Source: a bacterium (GTDB taxonomy: Bacteria > Latescibacterota > Latescibacteria > Latescibacterales > Latescibacteraceae). Taken from it: a stretch of DNA of 11,169 nucleotides. A program made the position numbers and the translations under genes. Location of the stretch: the NCBI GenBank assembly GCA_021372535.1, contig JAJFUH010000119.1:1-11169 (forward strand). The letters are read 5' to 3'. The notes under the pieces are model-generated. The model had not been told where the DNA came from, ran no database searches, and saw only the letters and a program-made list of their open reading frames with translations. Each line of letters begins with the position of its first letter. Positions within the stretch are counted from its first letter, which is position 1. Positions 1-6,484 of this stretch are shown here, piece after piece.

Positions 1-56
1 TTTATATGTTAACTCTATTGTGCCAAAAATGCAAGCAAATTATTACTCACTTATTA

Positions 57-146
57 TTTCAAAGGTTTCCCATTGAGATACTATTTTTCTTTTGATGCAT
101 AAATGATAGAATTATTTCAAATTGTTATAATTTTAAACCTTTGAAA
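57..146. repeat. 12-bp perfect inverted repeat bounding an AT-rich 66-nt core
   Basis: TTTCAAAGGTTT at 57-68 is the exact reverse complement of AAACCTTTGAAA at 135-146. The unit is 90 bp overall with a 66-nt AT-rich interior. There is no obvious flanking target-site duplication. It could be a tiny MITE-like remnant, a long-loop stem, or chance in AT-rich DNA. Confidence 0.35.
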
Positions 147-262
147 AATTGAAAAGATCATACTTGTATTGATCATCAGTTCCCATACTTCCTGTTTGGA
201 ATAAAGTTCGGAGATAAGGGCAATTTATTGTATTTCATAGAATTATTACCCTCACTCCCGGT

Positions 263-286
263 CCCTCTTCCGTAAACAGGAGAGGG
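263..286. repeat. Degenerate palindromic intergenic repeat (CCCTC-type)
   Basis: CCCTCTTCC (263-271) pairs with GGAGAGGG (279-286) around a 7-nt loop, with one bulged T. It follows a CCCTCACTCCCGGT lead-in (249-262). The pattern resembles the widespread CCCTCACCCC...CCCTCTCC...GGAGAGGG dispersed repeats of many bacterial genomes; this resemblance is from memory. No T-run follows on either strand, so it is not a canonical intrinsic terminator. Confidence 0.4.
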
Positions 287-472
287 AAGCACAGCATTAT
301 ATCAGGCATTCGAACATATTACCGATAATTAATGCAAAGGTTTCAGGATATAGAAACTACGGATCGAAACGCTGCGGTTAATTGATGATTGCAGACTCTC
401 GGAAATCGAGCGGGAGTTGACAGCTTGTCCGGTTCAACCGCATGAGGGAGCGTATGCAGCACATCCAAGATT

Positions 473-1189
473 TCACTTCAGTATGGCTGGCAGTGTCAAT
501 AACATGGCGAGAGTGTTTAACAGACAATGCGTCATAATGCCGATATACACACTCTTTTTACGCCACACCATATATACCATCGGTGCAATGGCCACTATTC
601 TTGTCAGATTCTGACAGGGGCTGAAGAAATGATACAGCGAAAAGAGGATCGTGTTCAGAACGGGCGCCCCTATGCCACTCAAAGGAATCCGCGGCAGCAG
701 ATACCCGTGAAAATAAAGTTCCTCGACAAAGGGTAATGCAAGACCGTTGACCGCCAACCCGAATACCCACGTTGCGATCAATGCATTCTTTGAATAGCTC
801 GATGATCCTCCCGAACCGACCAGCCAGTCGAGCGACAGAAAAGGAAACCTCCCGATAATAAAATGCTGCTCATGCGGGCCGATGATAAAAAAGCAAAAGA
901 ACATCCATACCAGAAGAGGGAGAACGATAGCTGCGTATTGGAGAACTGACAACCGGTTTTTATACGGGATCAATACATTTTCCGGCATTGCACCCGTATC
1001 GTTCTTCTTGGCGTGAATCAATACTCCGAGTTCATATGGTATCAGTATTATCGGCATGGTCAGGAACAGCGCAAAAGAATCCGGCAGTCCTCGGGGTTTG
1101 AAAAACCGTGCCGCAAAGCCATAAAAGAAAAACGCAAGTATACCCGGAACCAGATGTTGCCGTATAACCCAAAATAAAGAACGATTCAT
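473..1189 (-). CDS. CPBP (CAAX/bacteriocin-processing) family intramembrane protease
   Basis: This is a 238-residue polytopic membrane protein. Hydrophobic segments lie at about 11-30, 40-58, 85-104, 136-155, 175-190, 196-208 and 212-236. Three family motifs are in order: the glutamate motif EELYFHG (E156, E157), FSLYH (F183 and H187, the FxxxH motif) and HCLLN (H221, N225). CPBP proteins are related to eukaryotic Rce1 CAAX proteases; bacterial members cut or bind peptides in the membrane, and substrates are usually unknown. The first motif is normally EExxxR, and here the Arg position is His161, so activity may differ. The start is supported by AAGGAG (1199-1204 on the complement) 9 nt upstream. 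The gene is divergent from the epimerase run and probably independent of it. Family call is secure; the substrate is unknown. Confidence 0.85.
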   Translation of the reverse strand: MNRSLFWVIRQHLVPGILAFFFYGFAARFFKPRGLPDSFALFLTMPIILIPYELGVLIHAKKNDTGAMPENVLIPYKNRLSVLQYAAIVLPLLVWMFFCFFIIGPHEQHFIIGRFPFLSLDWLVGSGGSSSYSKNALIATWVFGLAVNGLALPFVEELYFHGYLLPRIPLSGIGAPVLNTILFSLYHFFSPCQNLTRIVAIAPMVYMVWRKKSVYIGIMTHCLLNTLAMLLTLPAILK

Positions 1190-1350
1190 GATTACAGTCT
1201 CCTTCGTATATCCTCGGTCCAGACCGGTTTAACCGTTAAAGGCGAAGATATGTTATTTGTACGAATCTTATGTTGTTCTTTTTATTTTCATTGTCTTTGA
1301 CGCGTTATTTTCATCAAAAATTTCATGTATTTCACTATTTTATAAAATTT

Positions 1351-1380
1351 TTTACAAGACGAATCACTGATAAATGTTAT
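1351..1380 (+). promoter_or_regulatory. Candidate sigma70-type promoter for the epimerase run
   Basis: TTTACA (1351-1356) and TGTTAT (1375-1380) are separated by 18 nt in AT-rich DNA. The match to the -35 is 5 of 6 and to the -10 is 4 of 6. It would give a leader of roughly 190 nt. A rival is TTGACT at 1497-1502 followed by weak -10 candidates around 1520-1527. The call is tentative. Confidence 0.25.
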
Positions 1381-1428
1381 TCTGTGAAGACTAATTGACA
1401 TACAGGAAGAAATGGAAGCCTTAAAGGC

Positions 1429-1451
1429 ATGGTTTCATGGATTGAAGCCAT
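1429..1451 (+). other. Leader hairpin upstream of the AGE-family epimerase
   Basis: ATGGTTTCA (1429-1437) pairs with TGAAGCCAT (1443-1451), a 9-bp stem with one G-U pair when transcribed rightward and a 5-nt loop. It lies about 127 nt before the epimerase start, without a T-run, so it is not an evident terminator. It could stabilise the mRNA or be a protein-binding site. I do not recognise a riboswitch class. Confidence 0.35.
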
Positions 1452-1577
1452 CCGGTATTCCGAAAAGAGAGGGAATGCTTGGGTTAAAAACATATCTTGA
1501 CTTTTTCAGGAAAGAATAAATTATTGTATCAATGCATAATTAATGTAAACAATACCTCTGATAATCAAGGAGACATT

Positions 1578-2936
1578 ATGAACCGAAGGAATTTTTTTGG
1601 GACATCCCTTGCCGCCGGGTTGACCGGCACTGCCAGTCTGTATGCCGAACCAGCTGCGGTCCAGACAAACTATAAGATGATGGGATTCAAGGCTCTGCCG
1701 GAAAAAATCGCGGGGATGTCATACGAAGAATTACGGGATGATTACCGCGACCGCCTATTCAAACAGTTTCTCCCCTTCTGGGATAAAGGCGGATATGACA
1801 AGACGCGCGGTGGATTCGTAACCGAGCTCAGAGACGACGGCTCCATAGAGACCGATGAGAAATACATCTGGTATCAGGGACGCGGTATCTGGGTATATTC
1901 CTATCTCTATAACAACTTCGGCAAAGACCCGAAATTTCTTGAGATCGCAAAGAAATCCCGCGATTTCATGGTGAAATACATGTACCGCGGCAACGGCATG
2001 TGGGAACAGATGGTGTACAGCGACGGAAAACCGAAAGACCGGAGCGACCAGGGGAGCGGCGCCGATATTTACGGCCCGATGTTCGCCGTGGCGGGACTCA
2101 TCGAATACTTCAGGGCTGCCGGTAACGAAGAGGACCTCGAAATCCTGAAAACCACCATCTGGAAATCGGTCGAGCGTTATAACAATCCCGATTACCCGGG
2201 CGTTACCGTTCCTGGTATAACAAAAACGGGATTACGGGCGCAGGGTCATTCGTTTATGATGGTCTGGACTCTCACCCAGCTTCTGGAATTTCATTCCGAC
2301 CCTAAAATCGACGCCCTTGTCCGCGAGCATGTCGATCATGTCCTGAACGACTTCTGGAACCAGGATTACGGAATTTCCAACGAAACACTGTTTCACGATT
2401 ATACCCATATCCCTTCGGAGTCGACCCATTTTTCACCGGGCCATTCAATCGAAACACTCTGGATGGTCATGCGCGAGGCGCTCCGCGAAAAAAACGGAAC
2501 CATCTTCTATACCTGTAAAGGCCGCATCCGCCGTATTCTCGAAATGGCATGGGACTATGTGTATGAGGGTCTCGGAGACACCGAGTATTTCGTGTTCGGC
2601 TCGCCGGAACAGTGCGCTGGTGGTGTTTTCGACATGAAGACCATGTGGGCGCACTGCGAGGTTCTGGTGGCGACCATGCTCACGCTCGAATATACAGGGG
2701 ATGCTTGGGCTCTCGAATGGTATGAGCGCGCGCGGGCGTTTACGCTCCGAACCATGCCCACCGCTTGCGGCGTCTGGCGTCAGGGAGTCGACCGGTTCGG
2801 CGCCGACAAACAGCGCCCCGGTATATCCATATACCGGAAAGGCAATTTTCACCAGCCGCGCTATATGGTGTATAATCTTCAGAGCCTGGAACATATTATC
2901 CAAAACAAGGGAAAACTGACTGCTTTCCCTCTTTAA
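1578..2936 (+). CDS. Tat-exported AGE-family (N-acylglucosamine 2-epimerase-like) sugar epimerase/isomerase
   Basis: This 452-residue protein belongs to the (alpha/alpha)6-barrel AGE superfamily, which includes N-acylglucosamine 2-epimerase, cellobiose 2-epimerase and mannose/sulfoquinovose isomerases. The expected active-site set is present: QGRGIW with R102, SPGHSIE with H289 and E292, KTMWAHCE with W357, H359 and E361, and FHQPR with H425. These match the paired catalytic His and substrate-binding residues of the family. The N-terminus MNRRNFFGTS, then a hydrophobic Ala/Gly/Leu stretch to about residue 23, is a short Tat-like signal, so the enzyme probably acts in the periplasm or at the surface. 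I chose ATG 1578 because AAGGAG (1567-1572) sits 5 nt upstream; an in-frame start at 1497 would bury the signal. It heads a four-gene rightward run. Substrate cannot be told; cellobiose-, mannose- or GlcNAc-type are all open. Confidence 0.85.
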   Translation: MNRRNFFGTSLAAGLTGTASLYAEPAAVQTNYKMMGFKALPEKIAGMSYEELRDDYRDRLFKQFLPFWDKGGYDKTRGGFVTELRDDGSIETDEKYIWYQGRGIWVYSYLYNNFGKDPKFLEIAKKSRDFMVKYMYRGNGMWEQMVYSDGKPKDRSDQGSGADIYGPMFAVAGLIEYFRAAGNEEDLEILKTTIWKSVERYNNPDYPGVTVPGITKTGLRAQGHSFMMVWTLTQLLEFHSDPKIDALVREHVDHVLNDFWNQDYGISNETLFHDYTHIPSESTHFSPGHSIETLWMVMREALREKNGTIFYTCKGRIRRILEMAWDYVYEGLGDTEYFVFGSPEQCAGGVFDMKTMWAHCEVLVATMLTLEYTGDAWALEWYERARAFTLRTMPTACGVWRQGVDRFGADKQRPGISIYRKGNFHQPRYMVYNLQSLEHIIQNKGKLTAFPL

Positions 2937-2971
2937 GCTGTTCCTTAAGGTCAGGGATCGAAGGGGGACTG

Positions 2972-3002
2972 CTGTCGATTCCGACAGGACCGTAAGAACG
3001 GT
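2972..3002 (+). other. Two tandem perfect hairpins in the epimerase-reductase gap
   Basis: CTGTCG (2972-2977) pairs with CGACAG (2982-2987) around loop ATTC. One base later ACCGT (2989-2993) pairs with ACGGT (2998-3002) around loop AAGA. Both stems are perfect. No T-run follows, so this looks more like an intercistronic mRNA-processing or stabilising element than a terminator. An 8-bp palindrome CCTTAAGG (2943-2950) lies just upstream, after the epimerase stop. Confidence 0.45.
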
Positions 3003-3046
3003 TGTACGCATGACCGGGCGAAGACATTGACAGGAGGTAGACCATA

Positions 3047-3943
3047 ATGAATCATAAATCCCGTAATACGATAAACCGAAAGGAATTTCTGCGCCGTTCC
3101 GTCGGAGGTCTCATAGGTCTCGGAGCTGCCGGGTTATCCGCACCGTCGATTGTGCAGAGAGCCCATGCGGCAGGAACCATACAATACCGCACGCTCGGGA
3201 AAACGGGGCTCAAGGTGTGCCCGGTGGGTTTCGGCGGAAGCAGAACCAACGAACCGAGCATCTTCAAAATGGCGATCGACATGGGAATCAATTTCATCGA
3301 TACGGGACGAATGTACTCGGGCGGAAGGAACGAGGAACTGATCGGGAAAGTGGTTAAAGATATCCGTAAAAACATTATCATCCAGTCGAAGATCGACCAG
3401 AAGATTCAAAGCAGTAAGGCTGCGATGGAGAAATCGATCGATGACAGCCTCAGGGCGCTCCAGACGGATTATGTCGACATCATGCTTGTCCGTGGAGCAA
3501 CGACTGAAGAGGCGGTAAAAAATCCCGTTGTGCTGGAAACCTTTGTAAAGGTTAAAGAGGCAGGAAAAATCCGTTTCTGCGGTTTTTCATGCCACAGCGC
3601 CAATGCCCACGAAATGCTTCGGTTCGGAGCGGATACGAAGGTCTATGATATCGGCATGGTACCCTATAACCATGCCGGTAATTTTCGTCACACCGTCTAT
3701 GGCATTTACAGCGAATGGGATCAGGTAGCGCTCGAAAAATCGTTTGAGTACGCTGTTTCAAAAGGCATGGGGATTGTCGCCATGAAAACCTGCTCGGGGG
3801 GACCCTTCAAGGCGGACGATAACGACCCCGGCTCTTTCCCGGAAGGGCTCGCATGGATTCTCCGTAACAAAAACGTGGGAGTAATGGCTGTCGGTATGGG
3901 AAGCTTCCGTGAGGTCGAGGATGATTTCGGGGCGATGGGATAA
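3047..3943 (+). CDS. Tat-exported aldo/keto reductase with altered catalytic His
   Basis: This 298-residue protein carries an N-terminal Tat-like signal (RKEFLRRS at 11-18, a Gly/Ala/Leu core at about 19-34, cleavage probably after AHA at 39-41) and then an aldo/keto reductase TIM barrel. The barrel starts at YRTLGKTGLKVCPVGFGG. Of the AKR tetrad, Asp85, Tyr90 and Lys115 are in place, but the His that normally ends the TDYVDIxLxH strand is Arg149 (VDIMLVRG). The chain stops right after GMGSFREVEDD, so the mature part is only about 257 residues. It lacks the C-terminal loop/helix, and any ferredoxin-like tail, that relatives often have. The start is set by AGGAGGT (3032-3038), 8 nt upstream. 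It probably oxidises or reduces a sugar or carbonyl outside the cytoplasm with bound NADP, or it binds without catalysing. Fold is certain; activity is doubtful. Confidence 0.85.
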   Translation: MNHKSRNTINRKEFLRRSVGGLIGLGAAGLSAPSIVQRAHAAGTIQYRTLGKTGLKVCPVGFGGSRTNEPSIFKMAIDMGINFIDTGRMYSGGRNEELIGKVVKDIRKNIIIQSKIDQKIQSSKAAMEKSIDDSLRALQTDYVDIMLVRGATTEEAVKNPVVLETFVKVKEAGKIRFCGFSCHSANAHEMLRFGADTKVYDIGMVPYNHAGNFRHTVYGIYSEWDQVALEKSFEYAVSKGMGIVAMKTCSGGPFKADDNDPGSFPEGLAWILRNKNVGVMAVGMGSFREVEDDFGAMG

Positions 3944-3958
3944 TCCATCTTCATTCAA

Positions 3959-4005
3959 TTCAATTGAACACGGATTTACGCTGATCAGGAGGATTTACAC
4001 GGATT
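3959..4005 (+). repeat. Degenerate ACACGGATT(TAC) repeat that supplies the ribosome site of the next gene
   Basis: ACACGGATT occurs at 3968-3976 and 3997-4005, and GGATTTAC at 3972-3979 and 3991-3998, after a TTCAATTGAA palindrome (3959-3968). This resembles the dispersed repeats of the ACACGGATTTACACGGATT kind that I recall from many environmental genomes. The only good ribosome-binding sequence for the next gene, AGGAGG (3987-3992), lies inside it. It starts 16 nt after the reductase stop. Confidence 0.5.
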
Positions 4006-4006
4006 G

Positions 4007-4933
4007 ATGATTATGCAGTGTTTATGTAAATGCTATACTGGAATTGTTGTTTTCGCTCTAATCGGTGGGCTGCTTTCTGCATTGCCTGTCATGGGAGAGA
4101 CACCGGGGCCGCTCGACGGATTTATTATTTCCGATTCCGATGCGACCGGTTTCACGCTTACCGGAACACCGGCGTACTACAGACCTGAAAGCCTCTGGAA
4201 CCATATCGACGGCGGCGCACTTCCCTACCTCGATTACGGGGTCGGAGATGTAATGACGTACCGGGGAGCTTACGGCCCCGACAGCACAGTCATCGTAGTC
4301 GATATCTATGATATGGCCGACAGCCTCGGCGCGTTCGGAATCTATTCGAGCGAGCGCTTTCCCGACTATACATACATTGATATCGGTATCGAGGGTTATC
4401 TGGCAGAGACCGCACTCTGCTTCTGGAAAGACCGCTATTATGTTAAAGTTTTCTTCGCCGAAGAAGAGCTTTCCGACACCTCTCTTCTCGAACCCTTCGC
4501 CCGTGCAGTCGACGACCGTATCCCCGATGGCGGCGGCATGCCACGGGATTTCTCAGTGTTCCCCACGGAATACAGACTCGAAAGAACGGAAGCATATATC
4601 GCCAAAAACGTTCTCGGGCAGGAATATCTGAGAAACGCCTTTGTTGTTTCCTACAGGCGCGGGGATAAGGAATATCAGCTCTTCCTCATAAATGGGGAAA
4701 ATCCGGAAGAGGCTGAAAAAAGCTTCACCGCATACCGTAATTTTCTCAACGAATACGGCGAAATTGACAAGACACCGGTAAACATCGGCGATGAAGCTTT
4801 CACCGGCAGGGAAAGCTGGTACGGCACCATTGTAGCAGCCCGCACGGGGAAATATATTCTCATTTCGGCGGGGCTGTCCGATATCGACAGCGTTCGTGCC
4901 GTTTTTGAATCCATGGTAACAGGTCTTCAGTGA
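4007..4933 (+). CDS. Exported DUF6599-like protein of unknown function
   Basis: The protein is about 308 residues. An N-terminal signal (hydrophobic core IVVFALIGGLLSALPV, cleavage likely near VMG-ET) predicts Sec export. No lipobox Cys sits at the cleavage point, though three Cys cluster before the core. The body has the features I associate with DUF6599: an ESLWNHIDGGALPYLDYG block at about 62-79, then VDIYDMADSLGAFGIYSSE, an FWKDRYYVKVF strand, and a second half with IGDEAF and GKYILISAG. No catalytic motif is visible and no function is known to me. Start is uncertain: TTG 4004 and ATG 4007 lie 11 and 14 nt after AGGAGG (3987-3992), and ATG 4013 is further away; I prefer ATG 4007. It lies 63 nt after the reductase and is probably co-transcribed, which hints at a role at the envelope alongside the exported sugar enzymes. 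Confidence 0.7.
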   Translation: MIMQCLCKCYTGIVVFALIGGLLSALPVMGETPGPLDGFIISDSDATGFTLTGTPAYYRPESLWNHIDGGALPYLDYGVGDVMTYRGAYGPDSTVIVVDIYDMADSLGAFGIYSSERFPDYTYIDIGIEGYLAETALCFWKDRYYVKVFFAEEELSDTSLLEPFARAVDDRIPDGGGMPRDFSVFPTEYRLERTEAYIAKNVLGQEYLRNAFVVSYRRGDKEYQLFLINGENPEEAEKSFTAYRNFLNEYGEIDKTPVNIGDEAFTGRESWYGTIVAARTGKYILISAGLSDIDSVRAVFESMVTGLQ

Positions 4934-5018
4934 TTACAGCATATCCACGGTGTGACATGTATTCATATCATACTATCCACCTGGTTTTGATACGAACAGT
5001 GTGATCGGGAGAATTACG

Positions 5019-6293
5019 GTGAAATACCATTTCCCCTATTCATACCTGCCGCCGCTCGAAATTCCGGACAGAAACCTCATCGGAATATTCGAAGCGGGTC
5101 AGGTACAGCCAGCCGAACCTCCCGACATGATCGTCAGAAAGGCTCTCGAGAAGCCCATCGCGGCGCCGCGTCTTTCCGAAGCAGTGGGCAGCGGAGATAA
5201 TGTCCTCATCCTGTGTGATGACAACACCCGTTACACCCCGGCACATCTCGTTCTGCCCCATATCATCGACGAACTGCACCGCGGGGGTGTTACCGACAGC
5301 CATATCAGGATTCTGGTTGCCTCGGGGACACACCGGAAAATGACCGGTGAAGAACTGATTGTCAAGCTTGGGGAAACGGTATGTAAAACCTACCGCATCG
5401 AACAACATTATCACGACCGTGATGAAGAACTGGTTCCGCTCGGGCTGAACATCGGCGGAGTCGAGTTTCTCATTAACAGACGGCTCAGGGAGGCCGATTT
5501 CATAATCGGAGTCGGTAATATCGTTCCGCACTGTATCAAGGGTTTTTCCGGCGGAAGCACCATCATTCTGCCGGGTGTGAGCGGCAGTGACGCTATCGGC
5601 GCGATGCACTGGCTGAACCTTGACAGTTTCGGCGAGGAAATTCTCGGAATCCGAGACAACAAAGTCCGCCGTCTCATCGACGAGGTGGCGTTAAAAGCGG
5701 GGCTGAGCTATATTGTCAACACGATAGTAAACAATAACATGGAAATTGTACATGCCGTTGCCGGAAATCCTGTCGAAGCCCATAGAACCGGCGCCGAAAC
5801 CGCTTCCGGTATCTTTACGGTGATCATCCCGAGCCGGGCTGATATCGTTATTTTCGATGCCTTCAAGAACGATCTCGATTTCTGGCAGTCGACCAAAGGG
5901 CTCATACCGGCGTACATCTGCATGAAACAGGGTGCCGTGGTGATCGATGTTGCCGAATGCCCGGAGGGAATATGCCACAATATTCCGGAAGTCGAACAAT
6001 ACGGTTTCAAAGACCTCGATGCAATCATGAACCTGCACAACAGAAAAATTCTCCACCCGGTTGTCACCCATAATCTCATCTCCGTCTACCGGGTTGTCAC
6101 CGAACGGGGAATGTGTATGATGGTCAGCCGCGGCATTACGAGAAAATCCGCCGAACATACCGGCCTTCTCTATGCGGAGACCCCCGCGGAGGCGCTTGAA
6201 AAGGCGTTCGGGATGAAAGGGCCCGACGCATCAGTTCTTGTCCTCCGTCACGCCGGGAACATCCGTCCCCTCATCCGGAATACGACCGCCTGA
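5019..6293 (+). CDS. LarA-superfamily (DUF2088) 2-hydroxyacid racemase/epimerase, atypical
   Basis: This 424-residue cytoplasmic protein (no signal) matches LarA, the nickel-pincer lactate racemase, and its relatives that racemise or epimerise other 2-hydroxyacids. Numbered from the in-frame GTG at 5001, the DDNTR motif (D74, R77), SGTHR (H111), VPHCIKGFSGG (H177) and H203 reproduce the spacing of lactate racemase H108, H174 and H200 with a constant offset of 3, so the Ni/catalytic histidines are kept. The position of Lys184, which tethers the pincer cofactor in Lactobacillus LarA, is Thr187 here (GFSGGST). The cofactor would then be untethered or absent. K299 (QSTKGL) is near the expected catalytic Lys. 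I chose GTG 5019 because GGGAG (5007-5011) is 7 nt upstream; GTG 5001 is the alternative. It ends the rightward run. No larB, larC or larE is in view. A sugar-acid substrate is plausible from context. Confidence 0.8.
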   Translation: MKYHFPYSYLPPLEIPDRNLIGIFEAGQVQPAEPPDMIVRKALEKPIAAPRLSEAVGSGDNVLILCDDNTRYTPAHLVLPHIIDELHRGGVTDSHIRILVASGTHRKMTGEELIVKLGETVCKTYRIEQHYHDRDEELVPLGLNIGGVEFLINRRLREADFIIGVGNIVPHCIKGFSGGSTIILPGVSGSDAIGAMHWLNLDSFGEEILGIRDNKVRRLIDEVALKAGLSYIVNTIVNNNMEIVHAVAGNPVEAHRTGAETASGIFTVIIPSRADIVIFDAFKNDLDFWQSTKGLIPAYICMKQGAVVIDVAECPEGICHNIPEVEQYGFKDLDAIMNLHNRKILHPVVTHNLISVYRVVTERGMCMMVSRGITRKSAEHTGLLYAETPAEALEKAFGMKGPDASVLVLRHAGNIRPLIRNTTA

Positions 6294-6375
6294 AGCAAAA
6301 ACTCAAGACAGAGAAGGCTTTGGGGGATTATTGTGATTCTGCAAATAAATTATGATACTATTATTTGGAATAGAA

Positions 6376-6401
6376 GCCGAATCGAGTTCGGCATGACGTC
6401 A
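6376..6401. repeat. REP-like palindrome GCCGAA-N5-TTCGGC followed by TGACGTCA
   Basis: GCCGAA (6376-6381) pairs with TTCGGC (6387-6392) around TCGAG, then the perfect palindrome TGACGTCA follows at 6394-6401. On the complement it reads TGACGTCATGCCGAACTCGA and then TTCGGC, much like the ATGCCGAACT...TTCGGCAT intergenic repeats found in many bacteria (from memory). Lying between convergent stops, it may stop or stabilise both transcripts. Confidence 0.45.
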
Positions 6402-6458
6402 TTCGATGCTACTGTTTAATCGCAGGAGCAATAAAGATGGAATGATTGCGGTATAATC

Positions 6459-6484
6459 AGAGATATTTCATAATCTCTCTCTTC
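6459..6484 (+). terminator. Weak candidate terminator for the rightward run
   Basis: AGAGAT (6459-6464) pairs with ATCTCT (6473-6478) and is followed by a pyrimidine-rich CTCTTCT tail and AATTTT. The stem is short and AT-rich, so this is a weak candidate only. It abuts the stop of the opposing hydrolase gene. Confidence 0.2.

Larger units (their letters stand above)
1..472. other. Gene-free AT-rich intergenic region
   Basis: I see no credible gene here. The first 240 bases are strongly AT-rich with stops in all frames. The only structures I can support are a 12-bp inverted repeat (57-68 with 135-146) and a GC-rich imperfect palindrome (263-286), both listed separately. The right part, about 300-472, lies downstream of the leftward CPBP protease gene and holds no clear terminator with a T-run. 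Confidence 0.6.
1190..1577. other. Divergent intergenic control region
   Basis: This 388-nt gap separates the leftward CPBP gene from the rightward epimerase gene, so it should hold promoters for both. It is AT-rich in the middle. Visible elements are a CGGTTTAACCG palindrome (1225-1235) in the CPBP leader, a candidate rightward promoter (1351-1380) and a 9-bp hairpin (1429-1451) in the presumed epimerase leader. I could not identify a convincing leftward promoter and see no small gene. Confidence 0.5.
6294..6484. other. Convergent intergenic gap
   Basis: This 191-nt gap sits between the stops of the LarA-like and the GH106-like genes. It holds a REP-like hairpin, an adjacent 8-bp palindrome and a weak AT-rich stem, listed separately. 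I see no gene. It is the natural site for termination of both units, but no textbook terminator is visible. Confidence 0.5.

Noticed and set aside
263-286. Intrinsic terminator for the leftward CPBP gene
   Set aside because: The stem has a bulge, there is no T-run, and it lies about 190 nt past the stop. A dispersed repeat fits better.
1395-1400. Perfect TTGACA as the -35 of the epimerase run
   Set aside because: No acceptable -10 lies 16-19 nt downstream (GCCTTA/CTTAAA only), so the weaker TTTACA/TGTTAT pair was preferred.
2445-3011. A 188-codon minus-strand frame over the end of the epimerase gene
   Set aside because: Antisense to conserved epimerase residues (H289 to H425), with no motifs of its own.
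3900-4003. Frameshift hiding the missing C-terminus of the aldo/keto reductase
   Set aside because: The other two frames between the stop and the next gene show no continuation of the family sequence; the space is taken up by repeat sequence.
5040-6158. Minus-strand frames of 189 and 155 codons under the LarA-like gene
   Set aside because: Both are antisense to the conserved LarA motifs, have no sensible start context, and have no recognisable protein features.
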